Source: Nesterenkonia cremea (GTDB taxonomy: Bacteria > Actinomycetota > Actinomycetes > Actinomycetales > Micrococcaceae). From it: a stretch of 64,000 bases of DNA. Shown piece by piece: positions 54,068-61,779 of this stretch; positions within the stretch are counted from its first letter, which is position 1; each line of letters opens with the position of its first letter. The position numbers and the translations under genes were made by a program. The notes beneath the pieces were generated by a model. That model ran no database searches. It saw only the letters and a list, made by a program, of their open reading frames with translations, and was not told the origin of the DNA. The DNA lies in contig NZ_BMIS01000003.1 of NCBI RefSeq assembly GCF_014642675.1, positions 214,833 through 278,832 of the forward strand, in the 5' to 3' direction.

Positions 54068-55513
54068 TCAGCGTGCCGCGCTCTGGGCAGAAGTCTCCTG
54101 GTCAGCGGCCTGCTCAGCCTCCTCGGCCGAGTCCTCCGCGGAGCCCTCCGGGGCGTGCTCGCGGTCCGGACCGCAGGCCGGCAGCACGGCGTTGAGCAGC
54201 ACGGCCGAGAGCATGGCCGGAACGATGCCCGTGGTCAGCAGCAGGGCGATGTCCGGATGGAAGGAGGCGGTGGCCTCCTCCGGGGCGAACGAGAAGCCGA
54301 TGCCCAGTCCCAGCGAGACCGCCAGGATCAGCAGGGAGCGGCGGTTGATCAGCTCGGAGGCCATGACCTGGATGCCGGCGGAGGCCACCATCGAGAACAT
54401 GACCAGCACGGAGCCGCCCAGCACTGCATAGGGCACCGTGTTGAACAGTGCGGCGATCTTGGGGATGAACCCAGCCAGGACCAGGATGCCGCCGGCCAGG
54501 GCCACCACAAACCGGCTGACCACACCGCTGAGCGCGATGACACCGGTGTTCTGGCTGAAGGTGGTGTTGGGCATGGCGCCGAAGAGCGCACCCACGGAGG
54601 TCCCGACGCCGTCGGCCACCACACCGCCGCTGAGCTCGCGGGCCTTGGGCGCCCGGCCCACACCGGTGCGGGCCACCGCGGTGAGGTCACCGATGGACTC
54701 CATGGAGCTGGCCAGGGCCAGCACGGTGATGGCGATGATGGCGCCGCTGGTGAAGTCCAGGCCGAAGTGCATGGGCTGGGGCGCGAAGAACCAGTCGGCC
54801 TCGGCCACGGCCTCGAAGCTGACCATGCCGAAGGCCGCGGCCACCACATAGCCGCTGATCAGCCCGATCAGCACGGCGGCCACGGAGATCAGGCCCCGGC
54901 CGAACTGGTTGCAGATCACGGTCACGGCCACCACCAGCGCGGCGATGCCGTAGTAGTGCAGGGAGCCGAAGTCTCCGGCGTCCTGGGCCGGGGCGCCGCC
55001 GCCGGCGTACTCCACCGCGGTGGGCATCAGCTTGATGCCGATGATCAGGATGATGATCCCGCAGACCAGCGGCGGGAAGAGCGGGGAGATCCAGCGCAGC
55101 GTGGTGCCGAAGAAGATCTGGGCGAAGCCGGCGATGAAGGCGCCGCCGAAGACTGCGGCGATGCCGAACTCCTCGGCGATCGGGATGGCCACGGCCAGGA
55201 AGGCGAAGCTGGTGCCCTGCATGACCGGCAGGCGGGAGCCCACCGGACCCACGCCGAGGGTCTGCAGCACAGTGGTCACACCGGAGACGATCATGGCCAG
55301 CTGGACCATGAGGGTGACCTCTCCGGCGGCCATGCCGATGGCGGTGGCCACGATCAGCGGCGGAGCGGCATTGCCCACGAACATCGCCAGCAGATGCTGG
55401 ACCGCCAGCGGCACCGCTTTGCGCAGCGGCGGCATCTGGCTGACCGGGTCCTGCGCCGCAGGCGCAGTCTGCTGGGTGCTCGCGTCCGGCCGCTGGGTGG
55501 TCTCAGTGCTCAT
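54068..55513 (-). CDS. NCS2-family purine (xanthine/urate) permease
   Basis: 481 aa, about 14 transmembrane segments. Family marks: MFVGNAAPPLIVATAIG, LPVMQGTSFAFLAV, the motif SQNTGVIALSGVVSR ([QEP]NxG type) and the TM8 Glu/Asp in SSMESIGDLTAVAR. Members import uracil, xanthine or urate; the island and the UraA-like length suggest urate or xanthine (PucJ/PucK role). The C-terminal 40 residues are acidic. The -10 box TAGCGT (55525-55520) lies 6 nt before the ATG. Operator-like palindromes at 55571-55584 and 55603-55616. Confidence 0.87.
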   Translation of the reverse strand: MSTETTQRPDASTQQTAPAAQDPVSQMPPLRKAVPLAVQHLLAMFVGNAAPPLIVATAIGMAAGEVTLMVQLAMIVSGVTTVLQTLGVGPVGSRLPVMQGTSFAFLAVAIPIAEEFGIAAVFGGAFIAGFAQIFFGTTLRWISPLFPPLVCGIIILIIGIKLMPTAVEYAGGGAPAQDAGDFGSLHYYGIAALVVAVTVICNQFGRGLISVAAVLIGLISGYVVAAAFGMVSFEAVAEADWFFAPQPMHFGLDFTSGAIIAITVLALASSMESIGDLTAVARTGVGRAPKARELSGGVVADGVGTSVGALFGAMPNTTFSQNTGVIALSGVVSRFVVALAGGILVLAGFIPKIAALFNTVPYAVLGGSVLVMFSMVASAGIQVMASELINRRSLLILAVSLGLGIGFSFAPEEATASFHPDIALLLTTGIVPAMLSAVLLNAVLPACGPDREHAPEGSAEDSAEEAEQAADQETSAQSAAR

Positions 55514-55570
55514 AGCTTCACGCTATGGGCGCTGTGTTAGATCCGTGTTACCCAGCCATTACCTTCATGA

Positions 55571-55616
55571 GAAACCTCTGTTCCTCCTGGCGGGAGCCTG
55601 ACGAAACGCTCGTTTC
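55571..55616. promoter_or_regulatory. Operator-like palindromes upstream of the NCS2 permease
   Basis: Full site GAAAC-GCTC-GTTTC at 55603-55616 and a one-mismatch site GAAAC-CTCT-GTTCC at 55571-55584, 32 bp apart. Same palindrome as in the yfcC, deaminase and pucG promoters. The full site abuts the uricase remnant. Confidence 0.55.
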
Positions 55617-55618
55617 TG

Positions 55619-55681
55619 TCAGCAGAACCCGCCGATCCACTCCCAGGCCTTGGGCTTGGGCTCGGCTCCGGCGCGGGTCAC
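55619..55681 (-). pseudogene. 63-bp remnant of the urate oxidase 3' end
   Basis: Matches 56463-56525 at 60 of 63 bases, exactly the last 20 codons plus stop of urate oxidase (VTRAGAEPKPKAWEWIGGFC in this copy). Only one difference changes an amino acid (Val to Ala). Homology begins at the stop codon and ends abruptly at a Val codon. Too short to encode anything; a rearrangement scar. Confidence 0.9.
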
Positions 55682-55790
55682 GCGTAACCTTCCAGACAGT
55701 GTCCAGAAACGTGTCGATACGGTCTCTGAGTATCAGAGCCTCAACCGTTCCAGGCTGATTGCATTGAAACCTAAGACGAAAGGGAAGGAC

Positions 55791-56450
55791 ATGCACCGAG
55801 CTGCGAGGCTGATCGCAACGCTCGGCATCGTCGCCATCTCCCTCACAGCATGCGGCGAGGGGCAATCTGCTGCGGGGGCAGATGCTCCGCATCAGATGAC
55901 CCAGGTGGAACCCGACGGCGGAGATACCCAAGCTGATCAGATCCAGGAGTTGGAGACTGTGGTCAGCACATTGCGCGAGCACTTCGGTGAGGAAGTCATC
56001 ACCTCTGACAACGGTGAAGACTTCAACATCGACCGATTCGAACAAGAGGTTCGGCCCCGGGAGTGCGGCCCTGCGAATCACTACAACTACGAGATCCGCT
56101 TCGAGATACCGGACCACGACGAAGATTCTCTGGAACAGTACTATGCCCAGGCGGAAGCAGCCGCTGCTGACCTCGGACTCTCAGAGAATCAGAACAACAG
56201 CAGCGGCATCAACGATCGGGGCACCATCTACTTCGGGGCAGGCTCTGCCGAGGATCGCATCTTCCTCGTCCGTTCAGGAGTAGGCGCAGAGAACGTCACC
56301 ATCGTCTACCAGACCAAGTGCTCGAACGACTCCAGCATCCAGGAGGTCCGCGAAGAGTTCAGCGAACGCTGGCGCGAAGAGCGCCGCTCCGAAGAGCCTC
56401 CCACTGTAGAAGACATCGAGCAGGAGCACGGAGAGGGCAGCGCAGGCTGA
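55791..56450 (+). CDS. Putative lipoprotein of unknown function
   Basis: 219 aa from ATG 55791 (AAGGGAAGGA upstream). Signal peptide with lipobox ISLTAC (Cys21), then a hydrophilic domain with two further Cys (RECGPANHYN; TKCSNDSS) that may form a disulfide. The tail is Glu-rich. Codon use has more A/T than the neighbours, and the gene runs against its surroundings between the intact uricase and the uricase remnant. These point to later insertion. I do not recognise a family. Confidence 0.78.
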   Translation: MHRAARLIATLGIVAISLTACGEGQSAAGADAPHQMTQVEPDGGDTQADQIQELETVVSTLREHFGEEVITSDNGEDFNIDRFEQEVRPRECGPANHYNYEIRFEIPDHDEDSLEQYYAQAEAAAADLGLSENQNNSSGINDRGTIYFGAGSAEDRIFLVRSGVGAENVTIVYQTKCSNDSSIQEVREEFSERWREERRSEEPPTVEDIEQEHGEGSAG

Positions 56451-56462
56451 CCCAGTCCGAGA

Positions 56463-57383
56463 TCAGCAGAAGCCGCCGATCCACTCCCATGCCTTGGGCT
56501 TGGGCTCGGCTCCGACGCGGGTCACCGAGGCGTTCATGAAGCCGTAGGGCAGCACACCGGCCTCGAAGACCTCATTGTTGTTCTCCACGCCGAACCGCTC
56601 CAGGTCCACCAGGTAGTGGTGGTTGTTGGGCATGACGAACCGGATATCCTCGATCTCCTCGAACTCCTCCAGCACGGCCTCGCCGGCGGCATAGAGGGTC
56701 TGCTGCAGGGACAGCGAGTGCACCTGGGCGAACTGCTCCATGATGATCTGTTTGGTGCGCGCGTAGACGGCGTCGTAGTCCACGCCCTCTGCACCGGGAC
56801 GGAAGAGCCAGCGGGAGGTGATGTCGGTGGCCATGATCCGGTCGGTGGTCTCCGGCAGCGTGGTGTAGCGATCCTTGGGGTAGCCGTGGAACTCGCTGCC
56901 GGTGGACTTCAGCACGGTCAGGTCCTTGAAGCCGCCCAGCACATACTCGACGCCGTCCTCCACGGTCAGCGCGGCGGTGCGGACGTCATCCTTGTTCCGC
57001 ACGAAGGAGTGGTTGTGACCTGCCGGGGCGCCGTCGGGACCGGGCACCTGGATGCGCTCCCAGTTGAAGGCCTCAGTCTCCCAGCGGCCGCCGGTCACGT
57101 GGTCCATGGCGGTGAAGTGCCGGCCCAGCTCCAGCAGGAACTCCTCCGGGGAGCTGATCCCCTTCTCCTTGGCGAAGGAGTGGATGGTGTTCTTCTGCGC
57201 ATCGGTGGTCAGCACTGTGGTGTTGTCCCCGGTCAGGAAGGTGTCGTCGAAGTTCCCGCGCAGCAGGGAGGTGACGTTGAGGTCCTTGATGGTGTGGACC
57301 TCGGTGTCCCGGTAGACGCGGACCACACGCACTTCGGCCTTGCCGTACTGGTTGGGCCCCAGGACGATGTCAGGGTTCGGCAT
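56463..57383 (-). CDS. uox: Urate oxidase (cofactor-free uricase)
   Basis: Oxidises urate to 5-hydroxyisourate with O2. 306 aa, two T-fold halves. The first half has YGKAEVRVVRV with the catalytic Lys and NTTVLTTDAQKNTIHSFAKE with the Thr; the second has GHNHSFVRNKDDVRTAAL with the likely catalytic His and SGLKDLTVLKSTGSEF-like FKDLTVLKSTGSEFHGY. AGAGAGGA precedes the ATG. It follows hydroxyisourate hydrolase by 29 bp on the same strand. A fragment of its 3' end is duplicated at 55619-55681. Confidence 0.94.
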   Translation of the reverse strand: MPNPDIVLGPNQYGKAEVRVVRVYRDTEVHTIKDLNVTSLLRGNFDDTFLTGDNTTVLTTDAQKNTIHSFAKEKGISSPEEFLLELGRHFTAMDHVTGGRWETEAFNWERIQVPGPDGAPAGHNHSFVRNKDDVRTAALTVEDGVEYVLGGFKDLTVLKSTGSEFHGYPKDRYTTLPETTDRIMATDITSRWLFRPGAEGVDYDAVYARTKQIIMEQFAQVHSLSLQQTLYAAGEAVLEEFEEIEDIRFVMPNNHHYLVDLERFGVENNNEVFEAGVLPYGFMNASVTRVGAEPKPKAWEWIGGFC

Positions 57384-57412
57384 GGAAGTTCCTCTCTGTC
57401 AGGTCCGCCGGC

Positions 57413-57739
57413 TCAGCTGCCGCGGTAGGTTGAGTAGGCGAAGGGGCTCAGCAGCAGCGGCACGTGGTAGTGGCCGGCGTCGGCGTCTGCTGCGAAGGCG
57501 ATGGTGACCTCCGGGAAGAAGGTCTCCTCGCCACGGGATGCGAAGTACTCCCCCACGGCCAAGCGCAGCCGGTAGGTGCCAGAATCCAGGCTCTCGGGGC
57601 CCAGATCGCCGATGCGGCCGTCGTCGTCAGTCACGCCGGTGGCGATGACGGCACCCTCAGCATCGGAGAGCTCGACACCGATCCCTGCGGCGGGCAGCCC
57701 GGTGGCGTTGTTGAGCACATGGGTGGTGATGAAGCTCAT
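57413..57739 (-). CDS. uraH: 5-Hydroxyisourate hydrolase (transthyretin-like)
   Basis: Hydrolyses 5-hydroxyisourate to OHCU. 108 aa. N-terminal THVLNNATGLPAAGI with the catalytic His and the invariant C-terminal tetrapeptide YRGS. HYHVPLLLSPFAYSTYRGS is diagnostic of the family. It is not fused to OHCU decarboxylase, and no separate uraD is seen nearby. Between the RpiR regulator and uricase, all leftward. Confidence 0.95.
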   Translation of the reverse strand: MSFITTHVLNNATGLPAAGIGVELSDAEGAVIATGVTDDDGRIGDLGPESLDSGTYRLRLAVGEYFASRGEETFFPEVTIAFAADADAGHYHVPLLLSPFAYSTYRGS

Positions 57740-57769
57740 CGGTGATGCTCCTCGTCTGTGATCGGGTGG

Positions 57770-58633
57770 TCAGAGTTCCAGCTCGTCGAGGTCGTCGTAG
57801 ACGGCAGCGATGGCGGAGATCCGCTTGCGCCCGGTACTGATCCGCTCGTTGAGCACGCTGTTGGCCAGCACACCCACCAGGGACATGGCGGTGGCGTAGG
57901 AGTCGAAGGCGCCGGCGGAGTCGATGGGGCACTCCAGCCAGCAGTCGGCCTGGACGGCGTAGCGGCGCGAGGTGCCGTCGCCGATGCAGATCACCTGCAC
58001 CGGTGACTGCTCCAGCCGGTCGATCAGCCGCTGGAAGACGGCGGGACGGCGGCGGAACCCGATGGCGATGACCAGGTCCTTCTCCCCCAGCCCGGCGACC
58101 TCCTCGCCGAGTGTCTGTCCCGGCTGCGGGGCCACGCGGACCTGGTCGCGCGCCTGGATGAGCTGCTGGTGCAGGTGCAGCGCCACGGGGTAGCTGTTGC
58201 GCAGCCCCACGATGACCACCCGCTCGGCAGCTGCGATCCGGCCCACCGCATCGGTGAGCCGCCCGTCGCCGAGCAGGGCCACCAGCCGAGAGAGGTTCTC
58301 CTGCTCCTTGGCCTCGTGGCGGGCCACACCCGAGCTGTCCTCGCTGTCCCCGGTGATCACCGGGGAGGCGGTGGGCAGACCGCGGTGGCGCAGTGCGCGG
58401 GCGTGGTCGCGGACCTCTTTGAAGTCGTCGAAGTCGAGTTTGCGGAAGAGCCTGGAGACGGTGGCCTTAGAGACCCCGGTCTCCCGGGAGATGTCCGCGG
58501 CGGAGAAGATCGCCAGATCGCCCAGATGTTCCAGCAGGAAGTCCGCCACCCGGCGCTCCTGCGGGGGCAGACTGCCGTATCTGGCGTCGATGCGGGCGTC
58601 GATCCTGATCTCGCGCGGTGTCTCCTCAGCCAT
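57770..58633 (-). CDS. MurR/RpiR-family transcriptional regulator
   Basis: 287 aa. The N-terminal HTH_6 domain (about residues 15-90) has the recognition helix RETGVSKATVSRLFRKLDFDDFKE; the C-terminal SIS sugar-phosphate-binding domain (about 125-270) has RVVIVGLRNSYPVALHLHQQL. The family represses or activates catabolic operons by sensing small phosphorylated or acidic ligands. Within the ureide operon it is the best candidate to bind GAAAC-N4-GTTTC. It starts 2 bp after the allC stop and has its own -10 TAGCCT (58645-58640) 6 nt before the ATG. Confidence 0.88.
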   Translation of the reverse strand: MAEETPREIRIDARIDARYGSLPPQERRVADFLLEHLGDLAIFSAADISRETGVSKATVSRLFRKLDFDDFKEVRDHARALRHRGLPTASPVITGDSEDSSGVARHEAKEQENLSRLVALLGDGRLTDAVGRIAAAERVVIVGLRNSYPVALHLHQQLIQARDQVRVAPQPGQTLGEEVAGLGEKDLVIAIGFRRRPAVFQRLIDRLEQSPVQVICIGDGTSRRYAVQADCWLECPIDSAGAFDSYATAMSLVGVLANSVLNERISTGRKRISAIAAVYDDLDELEL

Positions 58634-58635
58634 GA

Positions 58636-59961
58636 TCAGAGGCTACCCGCATCCGCAGTGTGCGCCGGCTTCTTCTCCTGGTGTGACTCCGCCACCGTCC
58701 AGACGGCGGCCTCGAAGGCGTCCAGCGCATAGGCCACGTCCTCGAGGATCACGTTCTCCGCCGGGTGGTGGCTGATGCCGTCCTCGCAGCGGGTGAAGAG
58801 CATGGCGAAGTCAGTGACCGCCGCCATGGCCATCGCGTCATGACCGGCGCGGGAGTACAGGTGCATCGGGTCGGTGTCCCCTGTGGTGCCGACGCCGGCC
58901 ACCACGGCCTGGCGCAGCGTGTCATCACAGCAGACGGTGGGAGCACTGTGGATCTCCTCGATCTCCACCTGCAGTCCGCGGCCTGCGCAGAACTCCTCCA
59001 CGGCGGCGCGGATGGTGTCCCAGGCGCCGTCGCGCACGGCGTCCTGCTCGGCGCGCAGATCCAGAGAGAAGTCGGCGCGGCCGGGCACCACATTGACCGC
59101 ACCGGGCTGGGCCTCCAGCTGGCCGACGGTGGCGATGGCACCCTGGTCCCGAGCGATGCGCTCGATGTCCAGCACGGCCTGGGAAGCGCCGATCAGCGCG
59201 TCCCTGCGGCGCTCATAGGGGGTTCCACCGGCATGGCGGGCCTCCCCGATGACCGAGATCAGGAAGCGGCGGGCCCCGGCGATGCTGGTGACCACGCCCA
59301 GCGGGCGGCCGTCGACCTCCAGGTAGGGGCCCTGCTCGATATGAGCCTCGAGGTAGCCCACCAGGTCCTCCGGCTTCCGGGCGGCCTCGGTGATGCGCTC
59401 AGGGTCCAGGCCGAAGCGGGTGAAGGCCTCGCGCAGGGTCACGCCGTCGGCGTCGGTCTGGTCCCACCAGGCCTGCTGCCATTTGCCGGCCATGGCCCAG
59501 GAGCCCAGCAGCGTGGTGCCGAACCGAGTGCCCTCCTCATCGGCGTAGGCGGCGACCTCCAGGGCGAAGGGCAGCTGCTCGCCGGTCTGCTGGACGCGCT
59601 CCTTGACCCGGCGCGCGACCTCGATGGCCAGCAGTACGCCCAGGATGCCGTCGTAGCGGCCGGCGTCGGGGACTGTGTCCAGATGGGAGGCGAGCATCAG
59701 GGCCGGGAGGCCGTCCTGGCTGCCTTCCAGGCGTGCGCACTGGTTGCCGGCGGCGTCCTGCCAGGTGGACAGGCCCACCTCGGTCATCCATGCGGCGGCC
59801 AGGGCGTTGTGCTCGGCGTGCTCCGGGGTGAGGTAGGAGCGCAGGATGCCGGCGGGCTGGCCGGCGTCGTCGCTGAGGGCTGTGATTCCGGCCAGCTCAT
59901 CACAGCGGTCCATGATGCGCTGGGCTGCGGCCATCGTGGCCTCGGAGGGCTGGTAGGTCAT
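58636..59961 (-). CDS. allC: Allantoate amidohydrolase (M20 family)
   Basis: Hydrolyses allantoate to ureidoglycine, CO2 and ammonia. 441 aa from ATG 59961 (TGATG overlap with the pucG stop; GTG 59964 is also possible). Metal residues in LASHLDTVPDAGRYDG, YADEEGTRF with the catalytic Glu pair, EAHIEQGPYLE and SRAGHDAMAMA; the C-terminal HHPAENV is typical. The M20 lid motif HAGGTPYERRRDAL is present. Allantoate is preferred over N-carbamoyl-amino acid because of the gene context. Confidence 0.9.
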   Translation of the reverse strand: MTYQPSEATMAAAQRIMDRCDELAGITALSDDAGQPAGILRSYLTPEHAEHNALAAAWMTEVGLSTWQDAAGNQCARLEGSQDGLPALMLASHLDTVPDAGRYDGILGVLLAIEVARRVKERVQQTGEQLPFALEVAAYADEEGTRFGTTLLGSWAMAGKWQQAWWDQTDADGVTLREAFTRFGLDPERITEAARKPEDLVGYLEAHIEQGPYLEVDGRPLGVVTSIAGARRFLISVIGEARHAGGTPYERRRDALIGASQAVLDIERIARDQGAIATVGQLEAQPGAVNVVPGRADFSLDLRAEQDAVRDGAWDTIRAAVEEFCAGRGLQVEIEEIHSAPTVCCDDTLRQAVVAGVGTTGDTDPMHLYSRAGHDAMAMAAVTDFAMLFTRCEDGISHHPAENVILEDVAYALDAFEAAVWTVAESHQEKKPAHTADAGSL

Positions 59962-61202
59962 CACGCGGTCACCTCATTCTGGTAGATCTCCTGTGCTGCG
60001 CCGACGCCGCCACCTGCGGTGATCTGCGCGCCGGCGGAGCGCAGCACCTGCTCCAGTGCGGCCAGGGTCAGCAGCACGGCGTCCTTGCGGGCGTTGTATC
60101 CCATGGTCCCGATGCGCCAGACCTTGCCGTGGAGCGGGCCGAAGCTGGTGCCGATCTCGATGCCGTAGTCGGTGAGCATGGCGTTGCGGGCGGCGTCGCC
60201 GTCGACCCCTGCGGGGATCTCCACGGCGACCACGTTGTTCATCTTGTGGGCGACGTCGCCGAAGACCTTCAGGCCCAGGCCCTGGACGCCGGCGAGCATG
60301 GCCTCGCCGTGGAGGCTGTGGCGCTCGATGGCGGTGTCCATCCCCTCCTGCAGCAGCAGGCGGGCGCATTCGCGGGCGCCGTAGAGCATAGTGGTGGCCT
60401 CGGTGTGGTGGTTCAGCCGCTGCGGCCCCCAGTAGTCGAGGATCATGGCCAGGTCGAAGTAGTTGGAGGCGATGCGGGTGCCCTGACCGGCAGTGCCGTC
60501 GGAGATGCCCTCCTCCACGTGGCGGCGGGCGCGGACGGTCTCCACGGCCTTCTCGCTCAGGGTGATGGGGCTGGATCCGGAGGGGCCGCCCAGGCATTTC
60601 TGCAGGCCGGCGGTGGCGGCGTCGATCCCCCACTCATCGGCGAGGAACTCGTTGCCGCCCAAAGAGGCGGTGGCGTCGGTGTAGAACAGCACGCCGCGCT
60701 TGGCGCAGATCTCGCCGATGCCCTCCAGCGGCTGGTTCATGGTGGTGGAGGTGTCGCCCTGGACCAGGGCCAGCAGAGTGGGCTTCTCCTCGATGATGGC
60801 CTGCTCGATCTCCTCGGCGGTGAAGACCTGACCCCAGTCCTTCTCCCGGACGGCGACCTCTGCGCCCACGCGCACGGCGATCTCCTTGAGCAGGTAGCCG
60901 AAGCGGCCGAAGACCGGGATGAGGACCTTCTGACCGGGCTCCACCAGGGAGACCAACGCGGCCTCGATGCCGGCGCGGGAGGTGCCGTCGATGAGCAGGG
61001 TGGCCTCGTTCTGGGTCTTGAAGACTCCCCGGTAGAGCTCCATGACCTCGTTCATGTACCCGGTCATGGAGGGGTCATACTGCCCGACCAGCTGGGCGGA
61101 CATGGCCCGGTGCACGCGCGGATCCGCGTTCACGGGGCCCGGGCCCATCAGCAGGCGCTGAGGGGGATTGATCTGTGCCGTGGCAGGAGAGGAGTCGTTC
61201 AT
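59961..61202 (-). CDS. pucG: (S)-Ureidoglycine--glyoxylate aminotransferase (PucG-like)
   Basis: PLP class V aminotransferase that moves the amino group of ureidoglycine to glyoxylate, giving oxalurate and glycine. 413 aa from ATG 61202. PLP Lys202 in TAGLQKCLGGPSGSSPI, Gln41 in GQYDPSM (the position that marks PucG from alanine-glyoxylate aminotransferase), and ASNYFDLAMILDYWGPQRLNHHTE. The -10 box TAGACT (61215-61210) lies 7 nt before the ATG, with the palindrome 61218-61231 directly upstream. First gene of pucG-allC-rpiR-uraH-uox. Confidence 0.88.
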   Translation of the reverse strand: MNDSSPATAQINPPQRLLMGPGPVNADPRVHRAMSAQLVGQYDPSMTGYMNEVMELYRGVFKTQNEATLLIDGTSRAGIEAALVSLVEPGQKVLIPVFGRFGYLLKEIAVRVGAEVAVREKDWGQVFTAEEIEQAIIEEKPTLLALVQGDTSTTMNQPLEGIGEICAKRGVLFYTDATASLGGNEFLADEWGIDAATAGLQKCLGGPSGSSPITLSEKAVETVRARRHVEEGISDGTAGQGTRIASNYFDLAMILDYWGPQRLNHHTEATTMLYGARECARLLLQEGMDTAIERHSLHGEAMLAGVQGLGLKVFGDVAHKMNNVVAVEIPAGVDGDAARNAMLTDYGIEIGTSFGPLHGKVWRIGTMGYNARKDAVLLTLAALEQVLRSAGAQITAGGGVGAAQEIYQNEVTA

Positions 61203-61209
61203 GATCACC

Positions 61210-61231
61210 AGTCTACTGAAACGAATGTTTC
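61210..61231. promoter_or_regulatory. Operator-promoter of the pucG operon
   Basis: Palindrome GAAAC-GAAT-GTTTC (61218-61231), 2 bp from the -10 box TAGACT (61215-61210), inside the promoter spacer. Two more GAAAC half sites follow at 61238-61242 and 61251-61255. The remaining gap to 61434 shows no gene. Confidence 0.7.
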
Positions 61232-61398
61232 AGGGATGAAACAGGCGGTTGAAACTCTGGAGACAGGGTGGGGGGTGGCGTGGGGCGAGGTCGCTTGGGG
61301 CGGGAGGGGCAGAGTTCACCTGACTTGACGACATCTCACCCCGGTTCTCCCGAGAGATTTGTCGCGAAGGCGGTAGAGAACTCGGTGGTCACACCAGG

Positions 61399-61422
61399 GC
61401 CCGACGCCGGCAGCGCGCCTCC
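61399..61422. repeat. 24-bp repeat, copy 1
   Basis: Identical to 63464-63487 (core CCGACGCCGGC). It lies 12 bp past the stop of the 114-aa gene. It can form a GC stem, so a terminator-type repeat is likely. Confidence 0.6.
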
Positions 61423-61434
61423 CGCGCGCCTCCT

Positions 61435-61779
61435 CTAGACCACCTGGTGGGCTGTGCCGCGGCAGGCACGGGCGAGGGCGTTCAACGCATCCATCGCGGG
61501 ACCCTGCGGGGCATAGGCCGGGACACTGACGTCGGTCCAGAGGTGGAACGTCTTCGGCGGACCGACGATCATCGACGCCGCATGCTCCCGGTAGAGGATC
61601 GGCCGCGAACGGTGCACGGAGAGCAGCAGGTATCCATCGGGGCCGATCAGATCAGCCGCTTCCCCGTCCTCGGACAGCGCCCATTGGAACGGCAAGGAGG
61701 ACTTCATCTTGGCGATGGTCTTGTCCAGGCTGTTCGTAGTCCATGGATTGCGGCTCAACATGGCGTACTGCAGGCTCAT
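61435..61779 (-). CDS. Hypothetical protein, 114 aa
   Basis: Starts at ATG 61779, overlapping the upstream gene's stop by 4 nt (ATGA), which supports translation. A globular-looking sequence with SLPFQWALSEDGEAADLIGPDGYLLLSVHRSRPILYRE and FHLWTDVSVPAYAP; no signal peptide or membrane helix. Not recognised. It may act together with the 341-aa partner upstream. Confidence 0.65.
   Translation of the reverse strand: MSLQYAMLSRNPWTTNSLDKTIAKMKSSLPFQWALSEDGEAADLIGPDGYLLLSVHRSRPILYREHAASMIVGPPKTFHLWTDVSVPAYAPQGPAMDALNALARACRGTAHQVV

Noticed and set aside
53966..55540. 524-codon plus-strand open frame
   Set aside because: Antisense to the NCS2 permease; Gly/His/Asp repeats reflect reversed transmembrane codons.
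38371..55575. GlnR boxes (GTTAC followed by GAAAC at 38371-38388; ATTAC-GAAAC at 55551-55575)
   Set aside because: The spacing is 8 nt rather than the 6 nt of the GlnR consensus as I recall it, and the deaminase and pucG sites lack the GTnAC half. The GAAAC-N4-GTTTC palindrome explains all four loci better. Nitrogen control is still biologically plausible and could be tested.
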